NCBI GenBank assembly: GCA_036927565.1
Contig: JAYESD010000010.1
Location: 36,883,298-36,947,297, forward strand
Source of the DNA: Tuctoria greenei
Lineage: Eukaryota; Streptophyta; Magnoliopsida; Poales; Poaceae
Reading direction: 5' to 3'
DNA length: 64,000 bases
Shown: piece after piece, positions 54,574-64,000 of the stretch
Numbering within the stretch: the stretch's first letter is position 1
Layout of the letters: each line of letters starts with the position of its first letter
Program-made: the position numbers and the translations under genes
The notes under the pieces: model-generated
The model's input: the letters and a program-made list of their open reading frames with translations, nothing else
Told to the model about the DNA's origin: nothing
The model's database searches: none

Positions 54574-55920
54574 GGAAGAGGGGATAGAACAAGACTCAAG
54601 TTATTGTAGGTGACCCTAGAACTGGCGTAATGGATTGGATCCATCATGTGGAACCAATATTTTAAAAAATATTCTAGGGGATTGCTTAAGCGCAACCTAG
54701 ATATTGAGTGTCACCCGACCACATTGCTTTTGCCTAGACGTTGGTGTTAAGCGATCAGGTCATGTTTTTCTATTTCTTACACTCCAGTCCATTTTTCCAC
54801 TTAATTAATCTTCAACTTTCCACCGCTTTCTTTGGACATATAGAAGGAACATATAAACCTAGCTTTTTCTCATATCCTACCAGTGGCGGCTGTTCCCGCA
54901 TGCAGGGGAGATCTCATCACCACCCCCTCCTCGATTCCTGTTGCTCTGTCCCTGATCTTGCTACTCCCTTCCGATTTTGGTTGCTCCGTCTCCGATCTGA
55001 TCACTCCCTCCCCATTTCCGGCTGCTTCATCCCCGATCTCAGCCGTGACCTTGTAGATCGAGCTCACTGGACGTGGTCTGCTGCTGTTCCCCAGTTGGCC
55101 ACTGTTGCTGAGTTCTTGCTGTGAGTTGGATCCGACCTCTTGTTGTGAGTTGTTTTTATTTTGAGGCATTTCAGGCGTTTTTATTTCTGTTGTCTCCACA
55201 GAGTTGCTGTTGGCAATGCTCGGTAGTGCCCTGCCATAGTGGTTGCACGGAATAGCGCCAAAATACTCCATCAGATCCATAGTAGTAGTTTGATTCACAC
55301 TGAGTACATAACACCTAGTAGTTTAGACCAACCGCAAAGGCATGCAGTATACAGTGCAGGCCTGGAAGTATCCAGTCCCATCCTAAAAACGCAACGCACA
55401 GGTGTGCAGGACGAGCACTGTCAAACGGGTGCATTCTACAAGCATAAGCCTGCTTGCTCACATGAAGTCGGTGTGATACGAGTGTGACCGTTGCCCCCCA
55501 TGCGTGCACGACGAAGGAGGAAAGGTGGTGGTGCCGTAGCAGGACGTGCATTGGTCTTTGGTTTGGCTAGATAGAGCTTGGTGGAGAAGAAGGGGGCAGC
55601 AGCGCGGCAGGGTGGGGTCAGCGGGGACGGTGAGGTGCTTGGTTGACCATGGCGCTATTCAAAGATGGGGAAATTTTGTATCTAAGCTTCAGTGGTTGCG
55701 GATCCACACCAGGAAGGAATCAAATGGATGATCAAGAACAATATGAAGATACTAAGGCCAGGGGTGACAGGGGTGACGGACGACGGGGTCAGTGGTCGAA
55801 GCTGGGGGCGGATGCGGAGGCCGGTGGCAGGGTGGTGGGGATTCAAGAACAGGAGTGGAAGAGGAGGGCAGCCAGGGATGCGAGGATGCAAGTGGACGAA
55901 GAAACAGAAAAGTTTGGTAA
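54574..55920. other. Flanking DNA, no gene recognised
   Basis: There is a short local repeat of 'gttgctc(c/t)gtc(c/t)c(t/c)gatct' near 54938-55045 and several open frames of 60-140 codons (for example 55298-54870, minus). Their composition (Ser/Asn/Glu-rich) matches no family I recognise. Confidence 0.4.
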
Positions 55921-55924
55921 GAAA

Positions 55925-56165
55925 AGGTAAATAGGGGGGAAAGAAAATTAAAAGAGAGAAAAAAGAAACAATAGAAAAGAAAGAAAACTAAAGCAAAGGA
56001 AAGAAAATAAAGAGGAATTGAAAACAAAAAATAGAAGGAAATAAGAGAGGAAAAGAAAATAAAATAGAAAGCAAAGAAGAGATAAAAAGGAAAGAAAATA
56101 ATAGATAAAAAAGAAAGAAAATAAAAGGAAAAGATGATAGGGAAAAGTAAATAAAAAGACGGAAG
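55925..56165. repeat. Polypurine (GAAA/AAAGAAAAT) low-complexity tract
   Basis: About 240 bp of almost uninterrupted A/G on the plus strand, built from AAGAAAATAAAAGAGG-like units. It is simple-sequence DNA just outside the CACTA-B terminus. Confidence 0.85.
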
Positions 56166-56210
56166 GAAATTTTAAATGATGGGTGATAATTGATATAGAG
56201 TACGTTTAGG

Positions 56211-56645
56211 GACTACGTAAGAAAGGCTCATCCGAGACGTGCCCTAACGAAGAAGGAAGACAAACAAACTGTGCGTCTCCGTCGTCGCGTCTCGTATTAC
56301 AATCTCATCAAAGACGTTTTTATGACGCGTCGCCGTTAATCCTAAGTGCGAGACATGCTTAAAAGAAGCACGTCTCCTTTCTTTTTGTCATAACATATGG
56401 TCTTTACGAGGTCATTGGAGATGCGGTGGCGCGCGTCGCCAATCAGCATACATACGTGACAAGCCCTAACAAAGCACATCGCAAATATATTGTCTGATCC
56501 GAGACATTCGATATTGTAGCGCATCGCAGATTTGTTTACTGATCTGAGATGGGCTTTATATAAGCTTGTCTCCTTTATGTAGGGTATCTGAGACGCTCTC
56601 TGCTACAGCTCGTCACAGATTGTTTACAGGCAGGGTCTCCTATTA
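56211..56645. repeat. CACTA-B TIR and subterminal repeats
   Basis: Variants of CCGAGACG...GCGTCTC and TCTGAGACG...CGTCGC recur about eight times. They are more eroded than in CACTA-A (13367-14110). Confidence 0.75.
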
Positions 56646-56918
56646 GGTGCCCCCACCCCTCATTATCCTGATTGCCGGCTGCTTCTTGGAGCTAGCCATG
56701 ATTTGGCAGCCGTATTACCAGTGTCAACAACATAGTGTTCATACTGTTCATGAACATATGTATAACTAAAAAGATCACACGTTAAATTATATTGACCAAT
56801 CAAATATTAACAAAGTGTCAATTACTGTTTATCAAGTATACTAATTACACAACAAAGACTGTTCATCCTGATTACAATGTAACTAATTACACACATCATA
56901 ACTGTCATCATCTAATCC

Positions 56919-57021
56919 TATATACCATAATGAAAATTCTCCCAATCGATGACTTCATTAATGATGAGCCTTCATAGCCTCTAATGCTCTGACTGAGACA
57001 TCCTCAAATTCCAAAAAATCA
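56919..57021 (-). pseudogene. Terminal exon of the CACTA-B Ulp1-like gene, degenerate
   Basis: After an acceptor ATATGATTTCAG the minus strand reads DFLEFEDVSVRALEAMKAHH, then stops. Nucleotides from GAGCATTAGAGGCTATG through GGGAGAATTTTC align with the last exon of CACTA-A (12975-13060, GTGCATTAGAGAGAGGCTAT...GGGAGAATTTTA). It lies downstream of the Argonaute exon in the same orientation. Confidence 0.55.
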
Positions 57022-57119
57022 CTGAAATCATATAAAATATTATCAAATTGCAGTCACATTCGCTTAAACAGTCACATAACATAGCAAATATCTGTTAGTG
57101 AATGGAGAACCGAGCTTAC

Positions 57120-57323
57120 TTGTAGCACAAGCAGTTGGTGAGCATCTGCAAAGCATCAGCAGAGAAATTGTTCTCATGGTAAATGACATGGTAGTGAGCT
57201 GGTGTACTTGTCCCCTGAAAAAACAAACAATTTACATTTCGCTGATGCACTTATAGCCTGATATAAAAACTCGTGAGAGAAACACCAATTATCGCATAGG
57301 TACCTTGATTCCAGCATGGCTGC
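57120..57323 (-). pseudogene. Argonaute PIWI-domain exons captured by CACTA-B
   Basis: Two exons on the minus strand. The first (57323-57304) encodes SHAGIK and ends at donor GTACCTATG. The intron ends TTTGTTTTTTCAG. The second exon (57215-57120) encodes GTSTPAHYHVIYHENNFSAD and then ALQMLTNCLCY, ending at donor GTAAGC. Plant AGO1-clade proteins have [20 protein letters not shown]...LTNNLCYTYARC here, with the PIWI catalytic His in PAHYHV. The next AGO exon (TYARCTRSV...) is absent; the transposon's own terminal exon follows instead. gypsy-3 cuts the upstream exon at 57324. It is clearly an exon-intron fragment of an Argonaute gene, AGO1/MEL1-like rather than AGO4-like. Confidence 0.85.
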
Positions 57324-58174
57324 TGTCGGTACCCTGCGTACCGGGTACCCTTTAGTGCTGCGAAGAGTACAAGAGAATTCTACCTGTCAGAGTTGATGGT
57401 CTTCTCGGGCCCCACATGTCACATTGCGCTGGGACCGCTCCCCCTGTATGGGTAGCTCCTGGGTCAACATGTGTAAAGGAAAGCCAGAGCTAAGCTCCCA
57501 ACAAAGGAAAGATCTGATGCCGACACGTGTACAACAGCCTCGGACCTAACCCCCAACAGGGAGGAGCTCCAGTGCCGATACGTGTACAACAGCCCCAGAC
57601 CTAACCTCCCGTAAGAAAAAGCTCTGGAGCTTCCACGTGTGAAGCCTCCAGACCTTCATCGACATATACACTGGCAGATCTCCTTCAGTACGAACAATCA
57701 AGCATAATTAAAGCGGCAGTTACAAGATGTAATTGCATGTCGTTAATGTTGTATTAACGACACATGATCAGAGCACTATTAATATGGGTAACACAGCCAT
57801 TAAGGCACGCTATCACACTATTAATCATGCTTAATACTCTTTAGACAGTGTATTAGGCCATTAAATGCGCCAGGGCCACATGTTGGGCTAGGCAGGCTTT
57901 GTAACGGTCAGTCCTTAGAACTATAAAAGGGTTGTGCCGCACATACCTAGGGCGGGACATCTCCTCTAAGCTGACTCGCATACTTGCGAACAAACACACA
58001 CAATACAACAACAAAAACCTCGTGGAGTAGGGTGTTACGCTAAGGCGGCCCGAACCACGTAAATCTCTGGTGTCACCATCTAGATCTTGATCTCTGCGTA
58101 CCCCAACCATAAAAGAACCTCCGCGGGCTGCTTCTTAGCAGGTTCGGGGAAGTGTCGTATCAAACACTTTGACA
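57324..58174 (+). repeat. gypsy-3 5' LTR
   Basis: It starts TGTCGGTACCCTGCGTACC and ends CACTTTGACA (851 bp). A TATA box TATAAAAGGG lies near 57931. It shares the 'ggcggcccgaaccacgtaaa' and 'tggagtagggt(a/g)ttacgct' blocks with gypsy-2 but is far more diverged in U3. Confidence 0.88.
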
Positions 58175-58175
58175 T

Positions 58176-58193
58176 TTGGCACGCCAGGTAGGG
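58176..58193 (+). other. gypsy-3 primer-binding site
   Basis: TTGGCACGCCAGGTAGGG follows the LTR by one base. It differs from the gypsy-2 site by one base (A for G). Confidence 0.7.
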
Positions 58194-58217
58194 GGCAGGG
58201 CGTCCCGAGATCACAAG

Positions 58218-59125
58218 ATGGCGAATTTAGCTGCTGGATCCTCCAATGGCAACCACGTTGGACAACCTGCCGGAGGCAATCCCTACAACGTTCATCAACC
58301 AGCAGGTGCCATTGTTCCAGCAGGCGCTATAGCACCACAACCACCATATGTTCCAGCAAACAATGATGGTCAACAAGATGGGGCATCTGCGTCGATCACC
58401 ACATCAACAAACAACAACCCTGAGCACGCGCTCATTGCTGCGCGAGCTCTCCTACAACACCCACCGCCTCCAGGTGAATCGGGGGTGCTATGGAGCAGTG
58501 GAGAGCTGATGTTGACCATGTGGTCGCAGCTGCGGCTGCAGGCATCAACACTCAAGGTCCTACCCCTTCGGGGCGAGCACCATCACAACGACGGACCTTA
58601 TCCTGCCAACTTGGTCCACAAGTCTCGCAACAAAGGAGACGTGCTGCCTCCCGGCAGGTGACTTCGCTGCCTCCTGGGGCACGACGCACCCATACCATCA
58701 CCAGGATTCTAACTCATGATTTGCAGTCAGAACTGGATCGCCGTTATCGGCAGTAGGACGGTCGTGTCCATATCGAGCATGCTCGTGAGAGGCGAGAGGC
58801 TCGGGACAAACCTACTCCTCAAGGAGTAGGAGGAGGATACTCTACCCTAGCCATGCATTTGCGCATGGTCAAATGGCCATAGAAGTTCCGGCCTCACTTA
58901 CCGGAAAAATTTGACAGAACTGTCAACCCTGCCGAATTCCTTCAAATCTACTCCACTGCCATACTGGCAGTGGGGGGTGGCGAGGCTATGATGGCCAATT
59001 ACTTCCCGGTGGCTTTAACTGGGACTGCAAGGTCTTGGTTCATGAGTATTCCACCCAACTCCATTAATAGTTGGGCAAAGTTATGCCAACAGTTCACTGC
59101 CAACTTCAGGAGTTCTTACACCCGG
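58218..59125 (+). pseudogene. gypsy-3 gag, N-terminal part
   Basis: MANLAAGSSNGNHVGQPAGG aligns with gypsy-2 MVNSAAGLSSGQPAAQ. A frame change occurs near 58480 (into MEQWRADVDHVVAAAA, which corresponds to gypsy-2 LEQWRADVEHLVAAAA). There is a TAG after DRRYRQ at 58754 and a TAG in the W-P-Q-K-F motif near 58879. The gag core (FRPHLPEKFDRTVNPAEFLQ) is still legible. Gag is interrupted after ANFRSSYT at 59125 and resumes at 60748. Confidence 0.8.
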
Positions 59126-60747
59126 TGTTGACGGCTTTTATATACCAATTTCAGCCGTCAATATAACTCAATTATGTGAAGGATTGATCATTTCTTGCAC
59201 ACATCACCTTTCTACTTGACATATTTCCACTTATACTTGGAGGAATATGTGTATGCAGATATTTATACAGGAATTGAGGAAAAGTATGGGGAGCAATCCA
59301 ATAAAATATCATCCCAGCCAATCAGGCAATGACATGTGGCACCACATAGATCAAATGGCCCACAAACAGAAGTATCCGAGGCCATCCAACGGTGTAGCAC
59401 CAATATCAGTCAATGGGACCCACCTGGCAGCCACCTAGAGGAAGTACATGCCATTTGGAGCCATGACCAGGTCGGCCAAACCAGGGGGTCGGCCGACCCG
59501 CTCCTGGCGCCAAACGCAGTCAACTTCCACATGTTGGCTCCTCTCGGCTCGCTGGAGTCAATGACGACTCATTCGCGCGCTTTTGGTGGCGGGAACCGAC
59601 CTCAACACTAGTATAAATAGGACCCCATACCCCTCACTTCAACACACACTACTTGGGCATCATTCTATTGTATACACTATCTTCCATAGTCCTTAGAGGA
59701 GTTAGGATGTAGAGAGGAGAGCCTCTAGTCCCATGTACAAATTGGGAAAGGAGTAGAAGGAGTATCTCTTCCCAATTACACATTGGGAAAGGTATGTCTC
59801 ATGTATTCCTTCTTGTATTTGTGACTTTGTGCTCAATAAAGATATTATCTTTAGTCTTCTTTTATACGTATACTTGGACAATGCGTTTCTTGATTAATTG
59901 TTGAGTCCATGTAAGTGGAAGGTATAGTCTTTATGATTGTACTCTCATGATCACATCTTATGGTCATAAACACTATGGACCCCCACTATAGTCTATGTAG
60001 TTACGATATGATTATGTTAATATGAATAACTATGCTATGCAATCAACATTGGTTCAACAATGATTTAGCTCATTGCTTTAGGATGGCTTGTGCTGCAGCT
60101 CTTAAGGTATTTGCTTAGTATGCTAGCATGGTGCTAGGGTATTTAGGTAGCATTGGATGTCTCGTAGACCCACAGATTGAAGAGGTAGGCAGTAGGTGGT
60201 GACAACCCTATCCGTCCTTTGTAATTCTCCACGTTCAGCTATGCCGCAAGATCTTGGCGGGAGTCGCCATAGTATTGCTAGGGGTAAGCCCGTGCCCGAT
60301 GTGTTGAATAGTATTGCATAGGAATTCATCTTTTACATGACCATTAGTATCTACCTTAGGCTATGTATATGTATTAGGAGCATTGTAGGAGCAAGTCTCT
60401 AACTCTTAATCCAATCTCCCTCTAGGACCCATTTACCCTTTAGAATAGATTGCCTAGGTGTGTGTCACACTACCCCTATTATCAACTTACCCCCTGTCCG
60501 GATAATTGATTAGTATCCCATAGCTTGACCATAAGAGTAGTATATACTTTACTCCATTGCCTTCCTTTGGGATAAATACGATACCCTTGGGAATACTCAT
60601 GGGTGAAATGCTACAACGATATCTTCCGTGCGCTTGCGGATCTCATCTCTTTACCGGAGATGATCTGTGGTGTTAAGAAATACCAACAAGCATTTCCGGC
60701 ACTGTTGCTGGGGATGATTTGTTAGTATATCTTAGGAGCCGTCAACA
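59126..60747 (+). mobile_element. LTR-derived insertion in gypsy-3 gag (LTR + primer-binding site + inverted-U3-like end)
   Basis: The insertion starts TGTTGACGGC and ends GCCGTCAACA (perfect 10-bp inversion). It is flanked by CCCGG (59121-59125) and CCTGG (60748-60752), a 5-bp TSD with one CpG-type change. 59126-60688 aligns with the solo LTR at 16271-17833 and has TATAAATAGG at 59612 and AATAAAG near 59832. Beyond ACCAACA (60688) there is a primer-binding-like stretch (TTTCCGGCACTGTTGCTGGG), which resembles the common tRNA-Asp type TGGCGCCGTTGCCGGGGA. About 30 bp later the insertion ends. So it is not a plain solo LTR. No internal coding region is present. Confidence 0.75.
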
Positions 60748-60752
60748 CCTGG

Positions 60753-62258
60753 CCTGGCATTGAATTGGATTTGTTTGCTGTAAAGCAGACATCAGGGGAA
60801 TCGCTGCGATCCTTCATCTAGCGGTTTTCTTAGGTACGAAATACTATTCCTTCAATCTCGAGCTCTTATGTTATTGTTGCATTCAGACAGGGTGTTCGAG
60901 ATAAGAAGATGCGGGAGAAATTGGCAACCAAAGAAGTCACCAGTGTCACGGAACTCTTCAGCTTGGCAGACAAATGTGCTAAAGCTGCGGATGGCCGTGA
61001 AATGCACTCCAAACCAGCTCCGGAGGTTAACAAAAAATTCTCCAAAGCTGAAGCCACTACCTCCGGCGGTGGCAAGAAGAAAAAGAAGCCCAACGGTAAA
61101 AATAAGCTGTCGGCCAGCACACCAGCTACTGCTGCTGCCTTAGCTTCTGCTGGCCGAGAGCCACGCCCCGAGAAACGACCTCGTCTTTCATCAGAAGACG
61201 GCAACAGTTCTAAAGCATGGTGTCCGATTCACAAGAAGAAATGACACAACTTGGAAGAGTGTCGGGAGGTCTAGAACCTTGTCGAGCGCTATAACCAGCG
61301 TCGGGAAGAAGCTCCTTTCCGTCAAAGGGAAGGAAAACAAAAAGTCAATGACGCTCCGGCTGAATAGGAGCTAGGTTTCCAGGACCCCAAAAAGGTACCA
61401 AAAGCTATCTACAACACTGTCGACTACGATTCCTACATTTCTGACAACAAGCGTCGGAAGACCCTGAACACCATTTATGGTGGTTCTTGGGACACCACCT
61501 CTCACCGCATCCTTAAGACAATGCAGCAGGACATGGTCGTGGCAGCTCCCACTGCTATGGAGGAGCCACATCGGAAGTGGATGGATACTCCCATCATTTT
61601 TGATGCTTCGGACTGCCCTCAAAACATGATCGGGGCCGGCCAACTCCCGTTGATGGTGTCACCCACCATTAACAATATACAAATCCATCATGTAATGGTG
61701 GACGGAGGTTCTGGGCTAAACCTCATAAGCTTCGAAGCTTTCGTTAAGCATCAGCCCTGGCCTTCGGACCTTCGCCCATCCTGGCCTTTCTCTGGAGTAG
61801 GTCCGGGAACCATTACTCCTCTTGGTTCCATCACACTCCCAGTGACCTTCGGGACCCGGGAGAACTACAGAACTGAGAAATTGGTCTTCAATGTTGCGTA
61901 GATCAGTCTGCTGTTCAATGCCATTCTGGGCAGGCCAGCTTTATACAAGTTCATGGCCGTAGCTCATTATGGCTACTTGGTGTTGAAGATGCCAACACCT
62001 ACGGGTGTTCTCAGGATCCGCGGAGATCGCACTACAGGAGTTACTACTATAGAAGAACTCTATGTGCTTACCACAACGCAAGAGCAAGCATCGGGAAAGG
62101 AGCCAACTCTGAATCCTTCGAGCATTCGTCATAAAGGCTCTACCTTTGCACCCCATGTGCATCCAAGCGGCAACGCTGACATTCCCGTCAAGGTCGTCCA
62201 AATCGGTTCCGATCCTGCTCAGACTACCTGTATATCGGGAGGTTTGAACAACAAATAG
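60753..62258 (+). pseudogene. gypsy-3 gag C-terminal part and protease
   Basis: This continues gag: FAVKQTSGESLRSFI with stops, then KLATKEVTSVTELFSLADKC (60909-61244). The knuckle is eroded (WCPIHKKK then TGA where gypsy-2 has TGSHSLEDC). The protease portion from 61521 keeps HHVMVDGGSGLNLISFEAF and has a TAG near 61900 (NVA*ISLLFNAILG). It ends at TAG 62256-62258 (GGLNNK), the same in-frame TAG as in the other copies. Confidence 0.82.
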
Positions 62259-64000
62259 GAACTCACGCTCATCACTTTCCTCCAGGCTAATGTCGATGTG
62301 TTTGCCTAGCAACCGTCGGATCCCTAAGGAGGTGATTGAGCACAATCTGAAGATTTACCCAGATGCACGGCCAATACACAAGAAACTCCAAAAGCAATCA
62401 ATCGAGCGACAAAAGTTCATCCGACAAGAAATCAAGAAGTTGCTCGAAGCTGGATTCATCCGGGAAGTCTTCCATCAAAAATGGCTGGCAAACCCAGTTG
62501 TTGTACCCAAGGCCGGTGGGAAGCTTTAGATGTGTATTGACTACACCACCTTAAATAAGGCATGTCCAAAGGATCCATTTCCACTACCTAGAATAGATAG
62601 GATAGTGGACTCCACCTCCGGGTGTGAGCTATTGTGTTTCTTAGATGCATATTCTCTATATCATCAAATCCAAATGTCTAAGGAAGATGAAGAGCATACT
62701 TCCTTCATAACAGTAGATGGATAGTATTGTTATACTGCCATGCCATTAGGTCTTAAAAACGCTGCTTCAACATTTGTGCGAGCTATGTACAAAACATTTG
62801 GAGAGCTAATTAGAGACTTGGTGGAGGTGTATCTTGATGACATCGTTGTGAAGATCAAAAACAAGGAGTCACTCCTTGACAATTTGCAAGCCGTCTTCAA
62901 CAAGCTGCGCACCACGCGCACCAAGCTGAACCCGGACAAGTGTGTCTTCGGGGTTAGCTCCGGGAAGCTTTTGGGGTTCTTGGTGACTCACTGAGGAATT
63001 GAAGCAAACCCGGCGAAGATCAAGGCCATAGAAGATATGCGGCCCCCAGCTCGCATAAAAGATGTCCAGAAGCTAACTGGATGCCTAGCTGTGCTCAGCC
63101 GATTTATCTCAAGGATGGCAGAATGGGCGCTGCCCTTCTTCAAACTCTTGAGGAAGACCGGACCATTTCATTGGTCTGAAGAAGCAGAAAAGGCATTTCG
63201 AGAGATGAAGCAGCTCCTCACCACACTACCGATATTGGTAGCTCCTAATCCTGGTGAGCCTTTACTGCTTTACCTTTTGGTAACCACCGAAGTTGTCAGT
63301 ATGGTCCTGGTCGCGGAAAGACCAAAGCTACAACCAATCCAAGAGTCCAGACCCCTCTGAGAGGGTCCAAAATCACCTGAAGACGTGACTGGGTCTCAGC
63401 TCCCAGACACGAAACCTCAAAACGAAGTGCTAGGGTATCAACCTCACTCATGTGAGGAGGTTCACCTGCCTAACCAAGATGATCTGGATCCTCCTAGTGA
63501 GGTTCGGGTTGAACAAGAAGGAGTTTTGGACCCCTCCGGGAGGGTCCAAGAAGCACAGCCTGAAGGTCCGGAACCTTCCAACAGGGTCTGAGTCGGTGGA
63601 GAGGAAGCTTTGGGTCCTTTTGAAAGGGTTCGGGCCATCCAACGCCCTGTGTACTTCATCAGTGAAGTACTCCACGACGCCAAGACAAGATATATTGAGG
63701 TGCATAATCTGCTTTACGCAGTTCTTACTGCCTCAAGGAAGCTTCGTCACTATTTCCAAGCCCACAAAATATCAGTGGTAACTTATTTTCCACTGTGTGC
63801 TATTTTGCATAACCCTATTTCTACTGGGAACATTGCAAAGTGGGCAGCAGAACTGGCCGAATTTGATCTAGAATTCATGTCAAGACAAGCAATCAAAAGT
63901 CAAGCCTTGGCTGACTTCATGGCAGAGTGGACCCCCTCTCCATCAAACCCTAGGGGCCACAGTGAACAAAAATCAGAACCCAAAGTTCCGGTATTCACCA
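62259..64000 (+). pseudogene. gypsy-3 reverse transcriptase and RNase H, cut by window end
   Basis: RT is readable as RIPKEVIEHNLKIYPDARPI, then CIDYTTLNKACPKDPFPLPR, FLDAYSLYHQI, AMPLGLKNAAS and the catalytic-site variant YLDDIVV (62831). Stops lie at 62527, 62722 and 62992. The first RNase H part (LLLYLLVTTEVVSMVLVAER) is followed by the palindromic-repeat insert (63340-63645), then RPVYFISEVLHDAKTRY. The second RNase H is just starting (WTPSPSNPRG) at the window end. Confidence 0.85.

Larger units (their letters stand above)
56211..57323 (-). mobile_element. CACTA-B: 3' end of a CACTA transposon with captured Argonaute exons; continues beyond gypsy-3
   Basis: The terminus GACTACGTAAGAAAGGCTCA (56211) matches that of CACTA-A (CACTACGTGAGAAAGGCTCA) with C1 mutated. 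Subterminal GAGACG-type repeats and a 3' terminal exon follow in the same order as CACTA-A but in opposite orientation. Its genes read leftward. At 57324 gypsy-3 interrupts it inside an Argonaute-derived exon, so the rest should lie beyond gypsy-3, to the right of the window. Confidence 0.78.
57324..64000 (+). mobile_element. gypsy-3: decayed Tat-lineage retrotransposon, cut by the right window edge
   Basis: 5' LTR (57324-58174), primer-binding site, gag, protease, RT and the start of RNase H are all recognisable by alignment with gypsy-1 and gypsy-2. It has many stops and frameshifts and is interrupted at 59126-60747 by a LTR-derived insertion. It is the most diverged of the three copies and hence probably the oldest insertion or from an older subfamily. 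Its 3' half lies outside the window. Confidence 0.93.

Noticed and set aside
54741..55298. Open frames near 54741-55124 (plus) and 55298-54870 (minus) as a host gene
   Set aside because: They have no recognisable domain, splice-supported neighbours or plausible start context. The local Ser/Leu-rich composition comes from a small repeat.
57120..57323. A resident Argonaute gene
   Set aside because: Only two exons are present. The expected following exon is missing and replaced by a CACTA-type terminal exon 100 bp downstream.

Overview
The window is plant nuclear DNA. It almost certainly comes from a grass (Poaceae), because the elements are Tat-lineage Ty3/gypsy retrotransposons of the RIRE2/Grande type, Ulp1-bearing CACTA transposons and Tourist-like MITEs. 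The species cannot be fixed from the sequence. I see no intact host gene. The only host locus is the 3' end of a xyloglucan endotransglucosylase/hydrolase (XTH) gene, split by a CACTA insertion (17997-18274 and 38608-38665). No tRNA, rRNA or CRISPR was recognised.

Layout from left to right. (1) 1-11877: Tat-type gypsy-1 on the minus strand, cut by the left window edge, with a spliced accessory gene on the opposite strand. (2) 11878-14140: 3' end of a CACTA element (CACTA-A) with a Ulp1-like remnant and 'GAGACG' subterminal repeats. (3) 14141-18274: AT-rich sequence, a K/E-rich gene fragment, a 1563-bp solo LTR and the XTH 3' exon. (4) 18275-38607: CACTA-2, with TIR CACTACAGGAA and TSD CAA, encoding TNP2-like and TNPA-like proteins. 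A complete gypsy-2 (20491-33528, two 840-bp LTRs, TSD GAGTT) lies inside an intron of its TNPA-like gene. (5) 38608-38875: end of XTH and flank. (6) 38876-54124: CACTA-3. It has divergent genes (minus-strand TNPA/Ulp1, plus-strand TNP2) either side of a ~785-bp tandem array built on its own subterminal motif. It also holds a LINE fragment and, near its right end, a long inverted repeat made of fragments of a CLASSY-type SNF2 gene. (7) 54125-56210: flank and low-complexity DNA. (8) 56211-57323: 3' end of CACTA-B, same family as CACTA-A but inverted, which has captured Argonaute PIWI exons. (9) 57324-64000: decayed gypsy-3 on the plus strand, broken by a 1.6-kb LTR-derived insertion and cut by the right edge.

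The nesting gives an order of events. XTH was hit by CACTA-2, which was later hit by gypsy-2, the youngest event judged by its clean TSD and about 31 LTR mismatches in 840 bp counted by eye. CACTA-3 landed just downstream of XTH.

The most unusual content is that two CACTA elements here carry pieces of host RNA-silencing genes. One is CLASSY-like, arranged as a ~0.6-kb-armed hairpin template. The other is Argonaute-like, fused to a transposon exon. A transposon-borne hairpin against an RNA-directed DNA methylation factor would be a plausible counter-defence or self-regulatory device. The arrangement is seen in the sequence; the function is inference.
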